Shown here one piece after another: positions 61,843 to 64,000 of a stretch of DNA of 64,000 bases. The notes under the pieces are model-generated. The model was not told the DNA's origin and did not search any database. It was given only the letters and a program-made list of their open reading frames with translations. Source of the stretch: CAIRDP01 sp037138335 (GTDB lineage: Bacteria; Bacteroidota; Bacteroidia; Bacteroidales; FEN-979); NCBI GenBank assembly GCA_037138335.1, contig JBAXIO010000004.1, positions 230,797 to 294,796 on the forward strand, read 5' to 3'. Each line of letters opens with the position of its first letter. Positions within the stretch are counted from its first letter, which is position 1. The translations under genes and the position numbers were made by a program.

Positions 61843-64000
61843 CTATTTGTTGATGAAGATCTTCCGAACCACTTTCCGCTGCTCATTGGTAAACACCACC
61901 GAGTAGATCCCGCTGGGCAGCTCTCTCACGTCGATCTGCACTTCGTGTTTGCCCTGGACCTTGAACTCTTCCGTTCGATGCACCATCACCCCCAGGGTGT
62001 TGTAGATCACGATGCGGAAGGATTCCTGGTAGCTCGTTGTGACCGAGGCCGTGAACAATCCGAAGTTCGGAACAGGATACACTACGAAGCTGGCCCCGTC
62101 TTTGGTCTCAATACCCGTGCTGCCAACCATGATGTCGTTGGACTTGTCTGAGCTGCAGCTCCCCACGCTGGCGATCACATAGTATGTTCCCATGGAGGGT
62201 ATTACCAGGGTCTGGTCTGTTGCCCCCGCAATGGGCTGGTCATCCAGGTACCACTGGTTGCCTTCCGTAGCGCTGCTGATCAGGACATCTCCCACATGGA
62301 TCTCTGACCCAAGGCTTGAGGGAGTAATCTGGGGGTTGGGTGGAGGTGATGAAACCGTCACGGCAAACGGGGGCGAGCTGGCCCCATTACCGCAGGCATT
62401 CTTCCCATAGACTGCGAAGTTCCCGCTCCGGGCTGTGTTTGTAAAGGTCACCGTGATCGTCCTGGTGTTCGCCCCGGAGGTGATCACCACCCCTGACGGT
62501 ATGGTCCATACATAGCTCGTGGCATTGGCAATTGCCCCAACCGAGTATAGCACCCCGGTGGTCCCGATGCATACCTTGGCCTTCCCTGAGATCACGCCTG
62601 CTGCTGAAGGAACCGGATTGATCGTGACCTGGAATGCGGGTGAGATGATGCCGTTCCCACATGCATTGTTCCCCCGCACCGAGATACCTCCCGATACGGC
62701 ATTGACCCCATAGTTGACCGTGATGTTGTTCGTCCCGGCCCCTGTAGCCAGGATCGCTCCCGCGGGAAGGAACCAGTCGTACGAAGCGGCATTGGTGATC
62801 GCGGCTACCGAGTAGGCTACACCCTGGGCCCCGGCACATACCGTTGCTGTGCCTGTGATCGTGCCTGCCGGCGAGGGCATTGACGATACCGTCACATTCA
62901 ACTGCGTTGGTGTGGGGGATGTACATCCTGATGCATTCGTGTATGATACTGCTACCCACTGCGGGCCTGCCGTTGACCAGTATACCTGGGCCTGGGCTGT
63001 GCCCTGGCCCGTGGCAATAAGTCCTCCCGACGAAACAGTCCATACATAATTGCTCATCCCGTACTGGGTCGTATAAGGGGTCCATCCCGATCCCGGACAG
63101 ATATTGCTCGTCTCACCCGATAAAGTAGGAACAGGAAGTGCGTTGACCGTCACATTGTAAACTGTTGGCGTGGCAGCCGAACATCCGAAGGCATTGGCAT
63201 AATTTACGCTTACGGTCCTTGCTCCGGCCGTGGTCCAGGTTACAGTAACGAAGTTGCTGGATAGTGTACCGCCAGCAGTTACCGTACCGCCGGCCGAGAC
63301 TGTCCATACGTAGTTCGACATACCTGTCTGGGCGGTATACACATTGCCCGTCGAGTTCGAACAAACCGTTGAGGGTCCTGAGATAACAGGCAGCGGCAGC
63401 GGATTCACCGCCACATTGTAAATGGCAGGTGATGCTGCCGTACAACCGTTGGCATTGGAATAGTTCACAATTACTGTTTGTGCTGCAGCCGTATTCCAGG
63501 TGACCGTAACCGTATTGCTGGTTGCGGTTCCGCCTGCGGTTACCGTTCCGCCTGCAGAGACTGTCCATACATAATTGGTCATACCGGCCTGGGTTGTATA
63601 CACATTTCCTGTTGTGGTAGCACAAACAGGTGTGGGACCTGCGATAGTCGGCACCGGCAGGGCATTGACCGTCACATTATAAGTAGTGGCTGTGGCTGCG
63701 GTACATCCGTTGCTGTTGGTATAGTTCACACCCACCGTTTGAGCCCCGGCTGTATTCCAGCTCACTGTCACCGTATTGCTGGTGGCTGTGCCACCGGCCG
63801 TGATCGTTCCACCGGCTGAAACAGTCCATAGGTAGCCTGTCATACCGGCCTGTGTGGTATATACATTGCCCGTAGAATTTAAGCAAACCGAGGGTGGTCC
63901 TGCGATGGTAGGCACCGGAAGTGCATTCACAGTGACCGGGTAGGAAGTGGCTGTGGCTGCGGTACATCCGTTGCTGTTGGTATAGTTCACACCCACCGTT
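61843..64000 (-). CDS. Giant repeat surface protein with T9SS signal, 5' end cut
   Basis: The open frame runs through the right edge without a start; 719 codons of the C-terminal part are visible. It opens with at least three 87-residue repeats (each about VPTIAGP..VC, then YTTQAGMTNYVWTVSAGG, then NYTNSNGC and VTVNALP), a divergent fourth, two PKD-like Ig domains (ITGTATVCAGAQGVAYSV and ISGKAKVCIGTTGVLYSV), a short domain with NQWYLDDQPIAGATD, and a type A T9SS sorting domain at the end (VVYPVPNFGLF, LPSGIYSVVFTN, KIFINK). It is an exported surface protein, possibly adhesive. The frame starts at a GTG inside a repeat only because the window ends there. Confidence 0.9.
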   Translation of the reverse strand, partial: TVGVNYTNSNGCTAATATSYPVTVNALPVPTIAGPPSVCLNSTGNVYTTQAGMTGYLWTVSAGGTITAGGTATSNTVTVSWNTAGAQTVGVNYTNSNGCTAATATTYNVTVNALPVPTIAGPTPVCATTTGNVYTTQAGMTNYVWTVSAGGTVTAGGTATSNTVTVTWNTAAAQTVIVNYSNANGCTAASPAIYNVAVNPLPLPVISGPSTVCSNSTGNVYTAQTGMSNYVWTVSAGGTVTAGGTLSSNFVTVTWTTAGARTVSVNYANAFGCSAATPTVYNVTVNALPVPTLSGETSNICPGSGWTPYTTQYGMSNYVWTVSSGGLIATGQGTAQAQVYWSTAGPQWVAVSYTNASGCTSPTPTQLNVTVSSMPSPAGTITGTATVCAGAQGVAYSVAAITNAASYDWFLPAGAILATGAGTNNITVNYGVNAVSGGISVRGNNACGNGIISPAFQVTINPVPSAAGVISGKAKVCIGTTGVLYSVGAIANATSYVWTIPSGVVITSGANTRTITVTFTNTARSGNFAVYGKNACGNGASSPPFAVTVSSPPPNPQITPSSLGSEIHVGDVLISSATEGNQWYLDDQPIAGATDQTLVIPSMGTYYVIASVGSCSSDKSNDIMVGSTGIETKDGASFVVYPVPNFGLFTASVTTSYQESFRIVIYNTLGVMVHRTEEFKVQGKHEVQIDVRELPSGIYSVVFTNEQRKVVRKIFINK

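Noticed and set aside
62387..63085. 232-codon frame within the repeat surface gene
   Set aside because: A shifted reading of the same strand, rich in His, Arg and Cys, with no start context. The main frame holds the repeats and the T9SS domain.

Overview
The window is a piece of chromosome from a member of the Bacteroidota, most likely the Bacteroidales/Marinilabiliales part of the phylum (inference). The evidence is a SusC/SusD pair, C-terminal type IX secretion (T9SS) sorting domains, the conserved acpP-fabF-rnc order, an IPExxxVDY-type protein, RprXY-like two-component genes, and repeated promoter elements of the phylum-specific form TTG-N16-22-TAnnTTTG. There is no rRNA, tRNA, CRISPR array, transposase, integrase or phage gene.

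Layout. 1-9.8 kb: a cut-off sodium/solute symporter, a lipoprotein-LytS-LytTR signalling operon, a membrane glycosyltransferase and a CPBP protease, dusB, an HGSNAT-like acyltransferase, and a Nudix-winged-helix (NrtR-type) regulator with a degenerate Nudix box. 10.1-22.2 kb: a polysaccharide utilisation locus. It holds a duplicated PKD lipoprotein, SusC, SusD, a GH30 lipoprotein, a GH5-CBM6-CBM6 enzyme with a T9SS signal, and a second GH30. The enzyme set suggests beta-glucan, perhaps beta-1,6-linked, but the substrate is inference. 22.2-45.4 kb: mostly housekeeping and envelope genes. These include a cyclophilin, pheS, a UbiB-family kinase, a phasin-like protein, rnc, fabF, acpP, purN, an RprXY-like pair, rsmI, acylphosphatase, a YedK-type protein, a LuxE-like enzyme, PBP2-RodA, and a three-gene outer-membrane operon. 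45.5-61.7 kb: two heavy-metal-type RND efflux systems flank hflX, a cupin-DUF438/hemerythrin pair and a lipoprotein esterase. The first system is a conventional TolC-adaptor-pump operon. In the second, pump and TolC channel are fused in one 1460-residue protein, preceded by a small Cys-rich protein whose promoter is covered by an 18-bp perfect inverted repeat. 61.8-64.0 kb: the C-terminal part of a giant repeat surface protein with a T9SS signal.

The parts most worth a second look are the pump-channel fusion with its palindromic operator, a probable small RNA of about 117 nt between purN and the RprX-like kinase, the tandemly duplicated architecture of the glycan-binding lipoprotein, promoters that abut start codons (leaderless mRNAs), and three families of short repeats at gene ends. 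Nothing here is a clear new defence or mobile system. Starts were moved where a lipobox, a promoter position or an in-frame stop decided the matter, and each entry says so.
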